From: Arion vulgaris
Taxonomy: Eukaryota; Mollusca; Gastropoda; Stylommatophora; Arionidae
DNA: 64,000 nucleotides
Assembly (NCBI GenBank): GCA_020796225.1
Contig: CM036755.1
Location: 61,124,152-61,188,151, forward strand
Direction of reading: 5' to 3'
Shown: positions 33,167 through 44,319 of the stretch, piece by piece
Layout: the number at the start of each line of letters is the position of its first letter
Position numbering within the stretch: the stretch's first letter is position 1
Translations under genes and position numbers: made by a program
The notes under the pieces: model-generated
The model's input: the letters and a program-made list of their open reading frames with translations, nothing else
Told to the model about the DNA's origin: nothing
Databases searched by the model: none

Positions 33167-33358
33167 GCGTGAGTAGTTCTAAATCTGTTTCAACTGGCGG
33201 TCCCATTAAAGATGGTGAGCCATTTCTGTCGACAGACACTAGAACGTTTAGATTCTGAGAACCATTGGTGTATATAGCTTGATTATATGAAGCATAACAA
33301 AGGCGAAATGGCACTGAAATTAAAACAAAGGTCAGGAATACAAACAACAAAGTGTACT
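33167..33358 (-). CDS. possible exon encoding a hydrophobic leader
   Basis: On the minus strand, TTTGTTTTGCAG (a good 3' splice acceptor, about 33,359-33,370) is followed by an open frame. It opens with a hydrophobic stretch, LLFVFLTFVLISVPF, then RLCYASYNQAIYTNGSQNLN and a GSPSLMGPPVETDLELLTP end. The frame stops at TAA at 33,162, but a donor-like GTAAAA overlaps that stop. This could be an internal exon holding a signal peptide and the start of a secreted or Ig-like protein. There is no ATG in the frame, so the start would be in an upstream exon. It could also be chance. Function is not recognised. Confidence 0.25.
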
Positions 33359-33414
33359 CTGCAAAACAAATTAACTACTAAACTTCAAGTGTCAATACGT
33401 AACAACACGATCAC

Positions 33415-34340
33415 TATATCATTATCATCATCATCAAGTAGCTTGTCGCTTCCGAAACTTGGCTCCTGCAGTCCTGAAAAACTCTCTGTTCTGTGCAAGA
33501 TGACCGACGTCAGCAGTAGTCATTCTCAGATCGTCAGTGACATCTTACACCCATCGTCTTCTAGGTCTTCCTCTTGTTCTTCTTCCAGGTACCATTCAAT
33601 CAAGAATTAACTTCTCTAGGCACTCATGGCATTGATGTGAGATATTCAGCTCTCTCTAATATCAAGCTGTTGCAGAACAGAAGCATTTGTTCTTTTCTCT
33701 GTCCATGATATTCTAAGTACTCTTCTGTAGCATTTGCATTTAACGGCATTAATGATCTTCTCCGCCGCTTTTTAAATGGTACATATGTTGCCAAGGGAAA
33801 AATTCAAACTCTTAAACTCTTGATATTTGTTCTTATGTCAGTTCCCTTCCATAGGTTAGTTAGTTCTTTTAAATTTTTGCTCAGCTTTCTTTAAATTTCT
33901 TTTATAACATTCTTGTCATTTGTCAGCAATGTCCCAAGGTATTTAAAGTTCTTGACTATTTCTATTTTGAGACCGCTGACACATATATTAGCCATCAATT
34001 ATGTTTTATCACTTGTAAATATCTTCGCTGAGGTGTATTGAGGTGTGTTTTGATCTTCGCTGTTTTTTTTTAAAGTGACAGTATCAAGTTCTCTATGGCA
34101 TTTTGTGATGTAAATAAAAACACTGTATCGTCAGCGTATCTTAATTCTGGTAACACGAGAACTCCAGAGCATCATATTTTTTACATCTCTGCAGGTTCTC
34201 TGATATACCTCATGATGTTTTCAGCATTTATGTTGAATAGGTACGGTGTCAATATGCAGCCCTGTCTTACTCACTAACCTATACGAAACCGCTCTGATAT
34301 TCCCCCTTCTATTCTCATAGCTGTTTATTATTCTTTGATT
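33415..34340 (-). mobile_element. LINE-A fragment (RT to 3' end), decayed
   Basis: Read on the minus strand, 33,420-33,650 holds the GRPRRRW and ADVGHLAQNREFFRTAG-like C-terminus and a GATGATGATGATA tail. 34,090-34,340 contains the region around YADDT and the upstream IQHKC.KHHEV-type segment, with stops. Its architecture matches 50,229-51,274. Many frameshifts. Confidence 0.7.
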
Positions 34341-34639
34341 ACCATAAACAAAAACTGTAATAATTCTTCTATATGGAACCGAAACACAGAGTGGAACAAA
34401 AACATGATGGCTGATTAGTATAGCTTTAAAAAATTTAAATACAAACCTTTGGACCCAATAAATATGAAAATAGAGAAAACTGGAGAATGAGAAACATAAT
34501 TGATATTAAATATCACAACCATGAAGATTAATAAGGTGGATCTTACAAATAACAGACGCGCCGAGAAACACTGTGAAGCACACCTAAGTGCCCGTTCTAG
34601 AAACTACCCATATCCTGACGCTGTGAGGCAAAATATGAT

Positions 34640-34856
34640 TATTTTTTTGGTGTTTTTCCGATCCAGAAGCACTTGAGCTTTTCAGCTCTTCGCCTCGGTG
34701 CCATGGACATCGTAACCCTTCGGTTCAGTGCCACGAACACCGTAAATCTGGGAATCTGTGGCTTTTTCTGCCATCCCGAGGAATTGAGCCCGCACACACG
34801 AGGGATAGTCACACGTAGTCCAACGCGCTACGAACACGCTGGGCAGACGGGCTAAA
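34640..34856 (-). mobile_element. SINE-6 copy
   Basis: In reverse complement: CCGTCTGCCCAGCGTGTTCG, AGCGCGTTGGACTACGTGTG and a B-box-like GGGCTCAATTCCTCGGG. The body shares TTCGTGGCACTGAACCGAAG and CCATGGCACCGAGG with the 17.1-kb copy. Bases 34,341-34,639 have nothing recognisable. Confidence 0.75.
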
Positions 34857-34892
34857 ATATGATTATAGAAAAGTAGATTAAGATTACTAGAA

Positions 34893-35309
34893 TACAATGA
34901 TTGATTGATTGATAGAACCATGATCATTGCACCTCGGGGAGTAACCATATGTGCTCCGATCTCTTTCTTACACAGGACGATCTCAGCGATAGTGCACGAA
35001 CTCTGAGTGTCGACGATGTAATTTTATTGATGGTGATAATATTTCATTTTTAATATTTTTGTTTAATTGAATTTTGCCCGGGCAGCGGATTTCCAGCCTG
35101 CTCTTCTCGATTTTGAACTTGCAATGATTTTGTTACTCAAATTGAAAACAGGATCTACGTTTTATCGTCCATCTCCGATAAAACTAGGAACTCGATCTCA
35201 CCTCAATGAGATCAGGGATCTCTGGAAAATATCACGACGGTTTCACAAGGGAGCAAACCGAATACCTCTAGATCGAGAGGCGATCATCTAACTTCTATAC
35301 AGCAGAAAC
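34893..35309 (-). mobile_element. SINE-1 copy, near full length
   Basis: The (TCAA)n tail is at the low end (ATTGATTGATTGATAGAACC). The body has CTCTTTCTTACACAGGACGA, GCCCGGGCAGCGGATTTCCA, TCGTCCATCTCCGATAAAAC and TGAGATCAGGGATCTCTGG. The head near 35,300 reads GTATAGAAGTTAGATGATCG in reverse complement. A 46-bp array starts right at its 5' side. Confidence 0.88.
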
Positions 35310-35320
35310 CACTAGAATAC

Positions 35321-35597
35321 AGTGTCTTAGTCTTATTGACACAATTGTAGAGAACAGAGAGTCTAAAATTGCTTAGTCTTATTGACACAATTGTAGAGAA
35401 CAGAGATGTAACATGTCTTAGTTTATTGATACAGTTTAGAGAATGAGAGTGTAACATGTCTTAGTTTTATTGATACAGTTGTAGAGAACAGAGAGTGTAA
35501 CATGTCTTAGTTTTATTGATACAGTTGTAGATAACAGAGAGTGTAACATGTCTTAGTCTGATTGACACAATTCTAGAGAACAGAGAGTGTAAAATTG
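35321..35597. repeat. 46-bp minisatellite (~6 copies)
   Basis: The unit is CTTAGTCTTATTGACACAAT, TGTAGAGAACAGAGAG and TGTAACATGT, with small variations (TTTTATTGATACAGT). It abuts the 5' end of the SINE-1 at 34,893-35,309 but does not include its head. Confidence 0.92.
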
Positions 35598-35619
35598 TAT
35601 ATGATAAAATAACACAAGT

Positions 35620-35775
35620 TGGATAAGAGATCACTAGATCGACTAAAATTAATCGATGGAGAGATAACATTGAAAAAAAAATAGAAATACTAGAAGTAGA
35701 TAATTGGAAAGAGAAAATTAAGAAACGAGATGAATGAAGTCTAGAAATATCTACATCAATGAACCTCTAAAGCTC
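35620..35775 (+). mobile_element. possible LINE 3'-end fragment
   Basis: The frames give RWRDNIEKKIEILEVDNWKE and KAREG-like segments that resemble the RWxDNV...DWR...DR C-terminus of many LINEs. Weak, and no tail is visible. Bases 35,776-36,165 are AT-rich without features. Confidence 0.3.
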
Positions 35776-36166
35776 GGAAAGCTGAAAGGGAAGAATAAAC
35801 TGGTAACTCGACTACAAATCTTGCATGATCACAAACAGAAATGTAGTAGTAAATAAAGTCAGACATTTCCATAACTTGAAGATCGAATTTTACATATTTT
35901 AATATCGAAAATAGTTTATGAGATATAATTTCACATCAGATTGCTGTTGCAAACTCATATAAGCGAAGCAAGTACTCATATAAAAGGATTGTAATGTCTT
36001 GAATGAGCAATATTCTGTCATTATCTGTCATTAGATATTTGATTGTATTATTTTAAATTTTCGTCATTCATGTGTATGGGCTAGTATTATAATCAACATT
36101 CCTGTCGAAGCTATTCAAATTTAAATGTTCACTATTGCATAAAGAAGCATCGTTATTTAGTGTTAT

Positions 36167-36640
36167 GCGTAAATAAGTTGTTTGTATAAACGGCTGTAGT
36201 GGACAATCAATAAACAAGTTGTTTGTATAAACGGCTGTAGTGGACAATCAATAAATAAGTTGTTTGTATAAACGGCTGTAGTGGATAATCAATAAACAAG
36301 TTGTTTGTATAAACAGCTGTAGTCAATAAATAAGTTGTTTGTATAAACAGCCGTAGTGGATAATCAATAAACAAGTTGTTTGTATAAACGGCTGTAGTCA
36401 ATAAATAAGTTGTTTGTATAAACAGCCGTAGTGGATAATCAATAAACAAGTTGTTTGTATAAACGGCTGTAGTCAATAAACAAGTTGTTTGTATAAACGG
36501 CTGTAGTCAATAAACAGTTGTTTGTATAAACGGCTGTAGTGGATAATCAATAAATAAGTTGTTTGTATAAACGGCTGTAGTGGATAATCAATAAATAAGT
36601 TGTTTGTATAAACGGCTGTAGTGGATAATCAATAAATAAA
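36167..36640. repeat. 41-bp / 34-bp minisatellite (~12 copies)
   Basis: The unit is AATAAACAAGTTGTTTGTAT, AAACGGCTGTAGT and GGATAATC. Several units lack the last 8 bases or so and are 34 bp. The alternation of long and short units is visible. It ends 19 bp before the amplified SINE-1 head. Confidence 0.93.
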
Positions 36641-36658
36641 CAGAAGCAAGTGCTCTCT

Positions 36659-37207
36659 GCGGCGTAGAGGTTAGATGCCCGTGGCGTAGAGGTTATATGC
36701 CCGTGGCGTAGAGGTTAGATGTCTGTGGCGTAGAGGTTAGATGCCCGTGGCGTAGAGGTTAGATGCCCGTGGTGAGGTTAGATGCCCGTCTCTCGTGCCA
36801 AAGGGTGCCAGGTTCTCTCCCTTGTGGAGCCATCTGGATATTTTTCCAGAGAATCCTGATCTCAATGTAGGTGAGATCGAGTTCCTAGTCCTATCTGAGA
36901 AGGACGATAAAACGTAGGTCCCATGTTCAATTTGGGACCGTAAAAGAACCCATGGCAGTTCAAAATCGAGAAGAGCAGGCTGGAAAGCCGCTGCCCAGAC
37001 AAAATGAATTAGAAAAGAAAAATCAAAACTCTGACAAAAATATTTTCATCATCTTCTAAATTACATTGGGGACCTTCGCCGGCGCTACATAGCCCGTGCA
37101 CTACAGCTGAGATCTTCCTTTGTAAGATATAGATCAGAACACACATTGCTGCTTTTTTACCGAAGTGCAATGATGATGGTCCAATCAATCAATTAATCAA
37201 TCAATCA
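36659..37207 (+). mobile_element. SINE-1 copy with tandemly amplified head
   Basis: 36,659-36,789 has six copies of a 22-bp unit, GGCGTAGAGGTTAGATGCCC plus GT. The last continues into the ordinary SINE-1: CTCTCGTGCCAAAGGGTGCC, CAGGTTCTCTCCCTTG, GATCTCAATGTAGGTGAGAT, GGAAAGCCGCTGCCCAGAC, GATCTTCCTTTGTAAG and a (TCAA)n tail to 37,207. Each unit contains TGGCGTAGAGG, a good pol III A box. The B box occurs once. Confidence 0.92.
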
Positions 37208-37260
37208 GATACAAAATAGTGTGGGTAATAAATACATGGTGGTGTAGTTTATAGAATAAT

Positions 37261-37529
37261 TCTTCTTCTTCTTCCAACGCTCCATATCGACCACTTGTTA
37301 ATCTCATTGTGATTTGTATGTGATAAGAGCCTAATACCGATTGTACGCTGTGTCAGTTATGCGCCTAAAAGTAGGCCAGCACATCCGATTTCTGCCGTAT
37401 CTTTTTATTTACTAGGGAACTTCTAGGCCCTTACTTCAGTCTCCTTATATGACTTGCCTTGTAGGCAGCAGTGATGCTATTATTTGTCTCACCCCTCCCG
37501 TGGCCTCGGCGACACACGGGCGAGAGAAC
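37261..37529 (-). mobile_element. SINE-2 copy with TSD
   Basis: In reverse complement the 5' end is CCCGTGTGTCGCCGAGGCC and the 3' end GGAGCGTTGGAAGAAGAAG. The body has GCCTACTTTTAGGCGC and CAATCGGTATTAGGCTC. The 8-bp flanks AGAATAAT and AGAACAAT (7 of 8) suggest a target duplication. Confidence 0.87.
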
Positions 37530-37620
37530 AATTGAAAGATTGCAAAGGGAAGATAACAAAAACAAGGAATATTTTATTCAAATACGCTAAGGGAGATAAC
37601 CAAACATATCAAGGAATATA

Positions 37621-37870
37621 ATAATAATAATAATAATAAAGCCCATAACCCGTTAGGGTCGTAGGGGTGTCACTGTGGAGACATCAGCACATCAGCACGC
37701 CACGAATCTCTGTCTTCTACTCCTTGAGTGAGTATGGAGAAACTCTGCCATGACCATCTCTTGATGTTATCAAGCCAGGATTTTCTCTGCCCTCCTTACT
37801 TTTCTTCACCCTCAGCTGCTCCCTGTAGAGAGTGAGCTATGTCTTAGAGATTGAGCTATGTCTCATCACA
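37621..37870 (-). mobile_element. LINE-B 3' end, inverted copy
   Basis: It begins on the plus strand with an (ATA)n run of about 20 bp, then AAAGCCCATAACCCGTTAGG and GTCGTAGGGGTGTCACTGTG. These are the reverse complement of the LINE-B end at 32.6 kb. On the minus strand it encodes QRKSWLDNIKRWSWQ-like and ...PLRP. sequence. Bases 37,530-37,620 are unique. Confidence 0.78.
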
Positions 37871-38109
37871 TACCCGAACCACGTACGTTTACGCCGTTTC
37901 ACCATTGTCAAGGGGTAATACTTGTCGACCTGCAAGGTTGTTTATTTGGTCTCTTACATAAATATTCGTCTTATGTTCTATGTAACTATAACGTAGTACC
38001 CGTCTGTAACACTTATATTCGAAAGCCTATATTCTTATTCTTAATGATTGTCTCATTCTTATTCTTGTGATGTTTTTTTGTGTGCAGAGATCTTTTAAAA
38101 CCGCATCAT

Positions 38110-38220
38110 TTCTTTTATTCTTTGTTTTTTGGATTTTCAGCATTTGTTGGTTGTTGTAAACCACTTCACTGAGTCTTCCAGTGATCTTATTGATTGTTTG
38201 TTCTCTGCCCGCGCTCTAGA
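38110..38220 (-). mobile_element. small LINE fragment
   Basis: In reverse complement: GAACAAACAATCAATAAGAT, then CACTGGAAGACTCAGTGAAG, a match to 1,580-1,625 and 14,943-14,980 in LINE-A-like sequence. Confidence 0.5.
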
Positions 38221-38263
38221 AAAGAAAGATCACTGTCCATGATTTTGTTGTATTCAGTTAGAT

Positions 38264-38721
38264 CATAGATTCCCAAACTCTTTCGGCCCACTGCCCACTT
38301 TGCACATCATAAACTCTGTAACGCCTCCCTCCACATTATAACAGTTTGCCAACGCCCTCCTCCCACATATATATAGATACTCTATTTTCTCTTTGACATT
38401 GAAAATTGATATATATTTCTGTAATACATGGTCAATGTTCAAATGATTATATACATGAAATAGAAAATTGATGAAAAAATGGATTGTATAAGACAGGCAT
38501 AACATGATTTTAAATGCAGAATTCAAATTTTAAATGATTATTCAATTGCAAAATCACGAAAATAATTTATTTAATATAATTTATTATTAATTTCCTCTTT
38601 AAGAGTCACCTGACCCTAATCGCCTGAACACCCCACCCTTCTTCTTAACCGACTATTCCCCGCCCTAGAACTCTTCAAAGCCAACCGGGAGGGGCGGTAC
38701 CGCCCACTTTGGGAAACGCTG
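38264..38721 (-). mobile_element. 458-bp hAT MITE with TSD
   Basis: The right end in reverse complement is CAGCGTTTCCCAAAGTGGGC and the left end is CATAGATTCCCAAACTCTTT, imperfect inverted repeats of hAT type. The flanks AGTTAGAT (38,256-38,263) and AGTTAAAT (38,722-38,729) match at 7 of 8 positions. The AT-rich interior is 85-90% like the 7,378-7,771 copy by eye. No transposase. Confidence 0.85.
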
Positions 38722-38879
38722 AGTTAAATATTCCCAGTAAATACAAATGTGATGAAAAGACGATGGCGCTGGATTTGGACACACGTTAAAAAGTACGAGA
38801 GGATATAACAACAAGAGCCCTTTATATCCTGTACCGTGCATTGAAAACGAAAGAGAGGAAGTTTGAAAATAGCTTCCGA

Positions 38880-39180
38880 AAACCATACGGCGGACAGGCC
38901 ACAGCCAACTATAAACTACTGGGCCTTCGGGCCAGGTAAGAATTGTGGGAAATCAGACCCCAACTACACCACGTGACCTCGCATTCCAGTACTGGTGTAT
39001 ATAGACGAATTCATTTTAAAATCAATACAAAATGCTAACTCGAAGTTACATTATGCAACAAGTTAAGTTTAACAATAAGGAATATCAATATTATAAATAT
39101 TTTTCAACCATAAATAACCATAGTCACACAGAATTGAGTAAAATTGCAAAAGCGTGCAGTGTTCTATCAAACATCTGTAA
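38880..39180 (+). repeat. dispersed repeat R2, second copy
   Basis: GCCAACTATAAACTACTGGG, CCTTCGGGCCAGGTAAGAAT, TCGCATTCCAGTACTGGTGT, AGTTAAGTTTAACAATAAGG and GTGTTCTATCAAACATC, in the R2 order. The first part matches the putative exon end at 62.26-62.3 kb (minus strand). Confidence 0.7.
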
Positions 39181-39224
39181 TTTCCAGATCCCTTTTCTTA
39201 TCTAGGTCAGGGAATACCCGGCAG

Positions 39225-39430
39225 TTGTCTGGCCTGTGCTAGAGCCTGGCTGTGGACAGGCTCAGGTAAAAATTATAGGAAATAAGACCCCAACCGTCGC
39301 GTGACCTTGCATTCCAGTATTGTTGTATAAAGACGAATTCATTTTAAAAACAGTGCAACATGCTAAATCAACTTTATATTATGTAACAAACTGAGTTTAA
39401 CAATAAGGAGTATCAGTATATCGGAATTTC
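39225..39430 (+). repeat. dispersed repeat R2, third copy in tandem
   Basis: GGACAGGCTCAGGTAAAAAT, TTGCATTCCAGTATTGTTGT, GACGAATTCATTTTAAAAAC and GAGTTTAACAATAAGGAGTA repeat the order of the copy 300 bp upstream. The two form a tandem pair with about 80% identity by eye. Confidence 0.7.
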
Positions 39431-40600
39431 TCCGGTCAGTTGTATGGCCCAATATTAAAGTTGGCTGTGTCTAGACATAAAAGAACAAGAGGTATAGAGT
39501 ATTTAGCTGGATGGAGCTGCACGACAAAACTAAAGATATCAAGAATTGCCATGAGGTGGTTGACAGTATATGCTCCTATAATAACTCCTCTCCTACCGTT
39601 TTACGCTACATAGAGCCAGCAAGTAATGTCTCCATATCGCTCTATCCAATGCAAGTCTATCAATCAAGGGCCGTTGGGAGGTTATTTTCGTAGTGTAGTG
39701 TTCTGTGAAAGGATTGAATTTCGCCAGTTCTGTTGTATCCGTTGCTTGATAAGGCCTTTTGTTCGAAACGTTGCTTTGTATTGTTTTTGTATTTGGTAAA
39801 ACTACAGTACTTTGTTTTTACGTGTTTCGCCATTGCTACACAGTTTAATTACAGTCTTCCCTTATATCGATATCAATCTCTTCCATGGAATTGAGACCAA
39901 TAATTCTGATCCCTCTGAACAAAGTTCCTTTCAGGGTCTCCATATGGCGTTCTCTCTTTTTAGCTGCTAAGGACGTGTATGGACGTTTTCCCATTCACTG
40001 TTAAAGACGCATTAATACCTCTGTTATTATCTCTCATTTGTGGGCTAAAGACGTGTTAACACGTTATATATTTCTACTGTCACTGCTATTTGCGTACATT
40101 CACGTTTGTGACCTAGAAACAAAGAGTAGCTATTTTCAGCTCCGTCTTCGGAAAGTATGTAGCAGCGAGAGGGTTAAGCCCTGTGCATCCCACTTCAATG
40201 AGTGCTTTGGTATTCTTTGATCATTCTTTTTCTTCTGCGTTATCACTAGACTGGGACTTCGGATTCTCTAATAAAGGCAGTCGTCTGATTCAGATTATCA
40301 GCCACACCATACAGTTTGTCTTGGACAATGGTGCAAGTGGGCCACCTCTTTCTTCTTAAGTCTGCACACTGGAGGCAGTTCTGTAGGATATAATTCCTAT
40401 GAAAAATTTTTCCCGCAGTAAATTTTGGCCACCCTCGTGACGGAAGGTCTGACATTCTTACTGCATGACTAAATCTCTGAGGCAGAATGGCGATCGTAGA
40501 ATCCATTACCCCATTCCCCATTGTGAAGGGTCGATGCACCATGTTATGCGCCTTACAGCCTGGTGCATCTGTTTTCTGCAAGCTTTTGTTTCGGGTTAGC
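39431..40600. other. no confident feature
   Basis: Unique sequence. Short open frames (39,511-39,693; 40,038-40,220; minus 40,246-40,602) show no domain I recognise. No tandem repeat or SINE head is visible. Confidence 0.4.
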
Positions 40601-40603
40601 ATT

Positions 40604-40718
40604 CCCTAGCGGACACCTCCTTAGTCGCCTCTTACGACATGCGTGGCAGGTAACAGTGGTTCTATTCTTTACACCCCAAATGTGGGCCCCGCAACCACTC
40701 GGGCGATTCTTTGATCAT
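40604..40718 (-). mobile_element. SINE-3 5' fragment
   Basis: In reverse complement: CGCCCGAGTGGTTGCGGGGC, CACATTTGGGGTGTAAAGAA and GCCACGCATGTCGTAAGAGG. It stops after the shared SINE-2/3 core. Confidence 0.8.
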
Positions 40719-40751
40719 ACATACATAGACTACGAAGAAAAAAGGAAAATA

Positions 40752-40975
40752 TAGAGACAGACAGACAGACAGGCAGGCAGTCAGGCAGCAGGCAGCAGGC
40801 AGTCAGCAGGCAGAAGCAGAAGCAGGCAGGACAGGCAGACAGGCAGACAGGCAGACAGGACAGACAGAGCAGACAGGCAGACAGGCAGACAGGCAGACAG
40901 CAGACAGAAGACAGAAGACAGATAGACAGAAGACAGATAGACAGATAGAGAAGAAGAAGAAGAAGAAGAAGAGGA
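40752..40975. repeat. (CAGACAGG)n, (AGACAGAT)n and (AAG)n microsatellites
   Basis: CAGACAGGCAGGCAG runs give way to AGACAGATAG and then GAAGAAGAAGAAG. It forms the left shoulder of the GATA array. Confidence 0.93.
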
Positions 40976-40980
40976 GAGAG

Positions 40981-41460
<480 letters not shown>

Positions 41461-41691
41461 AGGAGCGAGAGAGTGAGATGTACAAAGAAATGGAAGGATG
41501 AAACAATATGTTATTGTTTGTTTGTGTTGTAAATGTTCACTAAAGAACTATGCACTGATGCATGCTGATGCACTGCTGATTTGCTTGCTCTGATGCACTG
41601 CTGATACAGTACCCACAATGTAAAACAATTCACTCTGTCTGTCAAACTGCTTGTAATTATTCTTGCTTGTTTACAACACATGGGATGAGAG

Positions 41692-41890
41692 TCTGGCCGA
41701 ATGGATTAGAGCGCGGCTCCCATGTTGGAGACCCGTGTTTAATTCACAGTAATGCCAAGGATTTTTTTCTGTTGTGGGCATAAATGAAAAATCTCAACCC
41801 GAACATCCTCGCAGCGACTGTACTAGCCATGCGACTATTAAATTCATCAGGCTCTTGTTCCCACCTGTCCTACACCGCCCTTAAAAGGGG
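41692..41890 (+). mobile_element. SINE-7 copy (tRNA-headed)
   Basis: Head TCTGGCCGAATGGATTAGAG, an A-box close to tRNA-Ser/Leu type, then CGGCTCCCATGTTGGAGACC and a weak B box GTGTTTAATTCAC. The body AATGCCAAGGATTTTTTTCT and GCGACTATTAAATTCATCAG matches the 23.45-kb copy. Confidence 0.75.
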
Positions 41891-41959
41891 GCTACATGGA
41901 ATAGTTACATTTTTTACAGTGCTGCGGCTGTTTTTTTTAATCAGATTATAATATCAAGT

Positions 41960-42045
41960 ATTATCAAAAATAAATCAAAGAAAACTGACTGATACTACAA
42001 ATAAGAAAATTGAAGTATTTTGGACATGAAAGACATGACCAATTC
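41960..42045 (+). mobile_element. short LINE-A fragment
   Basis: AAATCAAAGAAAACTGACTG, ATACTACAAATAAG and TATTTTGGACATGAAAGACA match 32,000-32,075. Confidence 0.6.
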
Positions 42046-42117
42046 TGTCTTCTTAACGTTGCCCAGAGATAGACAACATTGTGGTAATTAAGAGAAATAA
42101 TTGTCTATTGTGTTTCC

Positions 42118-42362
42118 TCAGTCACCGAGTGGTTACCGGGACCACATTTAGGTGTAAAGAATAGAACCACTGTTACCTGCCACGTATGTCGTAAGAGGTA
42201 AGGAGGTTTGGCTGAAAACGGATGCACATGTCCTAAACGTGTATAAGTCTATGCGTTTAGTTGCCTACCAAACCAATGTCAACGCATAACGTTCTTGGTA
42301 AAGATCAAACATATCATAAAGAGTGATTAAAATTGGTCGTAAAGAACGAACACAAAGAAGAA
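42118..42362 (+). mobile_element. SINE-3 copy
   Basis: CACCGAGTGGTTACCGGGAC, TAGGTGTAAAGAATAGAACC, GCCACGTATGTCGTAAGAGG, AGGAGGTTTGGCTGAAA, GTCCTAAACGTGTATAAGTC and a GAACACAAAGAAGAAG tail. Near full length, with small deletions relative to the 6.4-kb copy. Confidence 0.82.
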
Positions 42363-42369
42363 GTTTTCC

Positions 42370-42785
42370 CCAGTTGGAAGATGAAATTGGTCGTTCACTC
42401 TTGCCGTTAAGCGTAGGAGTGGGAGCTTTAATTTGCGTTTCTGTGTCAGATGAGTTGCCTTTGTGCTATATCCGTGTTTATGTAGCCTGGTCTTGATATT
42501 GCTTATCCATCTTTTTCTTGCTCTTCCCTTATCTCTAGTACCCGATCTCTTTTTATTGTATGCTGTTTTGGTGGTTGGTTGTATTCCTTTCTCATTAAAT
42601 GTCCAAACTACTGAATTTGTTTTCTTTCGATGTATTTGGTGCATGAAGTTATGCCCACTCTACTTCTGATGTCCTCATTTCGTAGTCTGTCTTTCCTGGT
42701 GACCCCCACTGCCTTCCTCAATAATTTCATTTTCCTCATTGTTAGCTTTCTGTGGTGTGTTGCTGTCAGAGACCAAGTTTGGCAC
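42370..42785 (-). mobile_element. LINE fragment, decayed
   Basis: On the minus strand frames give RKRWISNIKTRLHKHGYS and related basic segments of a LINE C-terminus. The high-coordinate end shares GACCAAGTTTGGCACTGA with the 5.7-6.2 kb fragment. Frames are broken. Bases 42,786-43,260 are unique; an 83-residue frame there has no recognisable domain and no ATG context I trust. Confidence 0.6.
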
Positions 42786-43264
42786 TGAGAAATAATTAAT
42801 TGTCTTTAATTCCGTCCAAGCTGAGGAATCAGTGGAGGTACATATTACAATAAAATCAGTTTTTTTTGTTCTCTTTATTAACCCGTCTAGACCAATTAAT
42901 CACTGGTCAAGAAACTACCAATCGAATCCTGAATCTAAATTGTATTTTGTGTTCATGTTTTTTAAAAACGGAATTACAATCAATACAATATAACAATTTC
43001 CTTGTCTGCGAAACAAAGTTCTTCTGATTTTATATTCTTATTTATATTTCTGTGTTCTGTGACAATAAATTGGTTATTTATTGATGACTGTTCTACCGCT
43101 TGTTACAGCGTTCCCTGCCGACACAATAGCACTCAGTGTTTTGTAAATGTGAAACGATTGTTTAGGAAAATGAGTCAGGCAAAGGTTACTGAAATTCGTT
43201 TCTATTTTAGTTTTTCAATACCTGACATTGTTATTTGCTTATTCAAGTTATAACTTATTTTCCT

Positions 43265-44318
43265 TAATTGTTTGTTATAACATTTGATATCTTCCACTTT
43301 GTCTGCTTGTTATAACATCTTGATATCTTTTCCTTTGTTGCTTGTTATACATCTTGATACCTTCCACTGTTGTCTGCTTTTATAACATCTTGATCTCTTC
43401 CTCTTTGTCTGCGTGTTATAACATCTTGATATATTCCTTTTTGTCTGCTTGTTATAACATCTTGATATCTTCCTCTTTGTCTGCTTGTTATAACATCTTG
43501 ATATCTTCTTCTTTGTCTGCTTGTTATAACATCTTGATATCTTCCTCTTTGTCTGCTTGTTATACCATCTTGATATCCTTCACTTTCGTCTGCTTGTTAT
43601 AACATCTTGATTCTTCCTCTTTGTCTGCTGTTATAACATCTTGATATATTCCTTTTGTCTGCTTGTTATACCATCTTGATATCTTCTCTTTGTCTGTTTG
43701 TTATAACATTTTGATATCTTCCTCTTTGTCTGCTTGTTATAACATCTTGATATCTTCCTCTTTGTTTGCTTGTTATAACATCTTGATATCTTCCACTTTG
43801 TCTGCTTATTATAACATCTTGATATCTTCCACTTTGTCTGCTTGTTATAACATCTTGATATCTTTCTCTTTGTCTGCTTGTTATAACATCTTGATATCTT
43901 CCTCTTTGTCTTTGTGTTATAACATCTTGATATCTTCCTCTTTGTCTGTTTGTTATAACATCTTGATATATTCCTTTTTGTCTGCTTGTTATAACATCTT
44001 GATATCTTCCTCTTTGTCTGCTTGTTATAACATCTTGATATCTTCCTCTTTGTCTGCTTGTTATAACATCTTGATATCTTCCTCTTTGTCTGCTTGTTAA
44101 AACATCTTGATATCTTCCTCTTTGTTTGTCTGTTATAACATCTTGATATCTTCATCTTTGTCTGCTTGTTATAACATCTTGATATCTTTCTCTTTGTCTG
44201 CTTGTTATAACTTCTTGATATATTTCTCTTTGTCTGCTTGTTATAACATCTTGATATCTTCCTCTTTGTCTGCTTGTTATAACTTCTTGATATCTTTCTC
44301 TTTGTCTGATTGTCTTAA
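43265..44318. repeat. 36-bp minisatellite (~29 copies)
   Basis: The unit on the minus strand is GACAAAGAGGAAGATATCAA, GATGTTATAACAAGCA. It is a multiple of 3, so several frames on both strands remain open for 100-170 codons, encoding peptides such as RYQDVITSRQRE or ISRCYNKQTKRK. The right-hand units grade into the 3' end of LINE-C at 44.32 kb. Units at the left edge have more 1-2 bp losses. Confidence 0.95.
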
Positions 44319-44319
44319 C

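Noticed and set aside
36167..36640. CRISPR-like alternation of repeat and short variable part
   Set aside because: The variable part is only the presence or absence of the same ~8 bp; units are contiguous tandem copies.
43631..44155. 174-residue Arg/Lys-rich repeat protein
   Set aside because: The 36-bp unit keeps several frames open on both strands at once, so open length is no evidence of coding.
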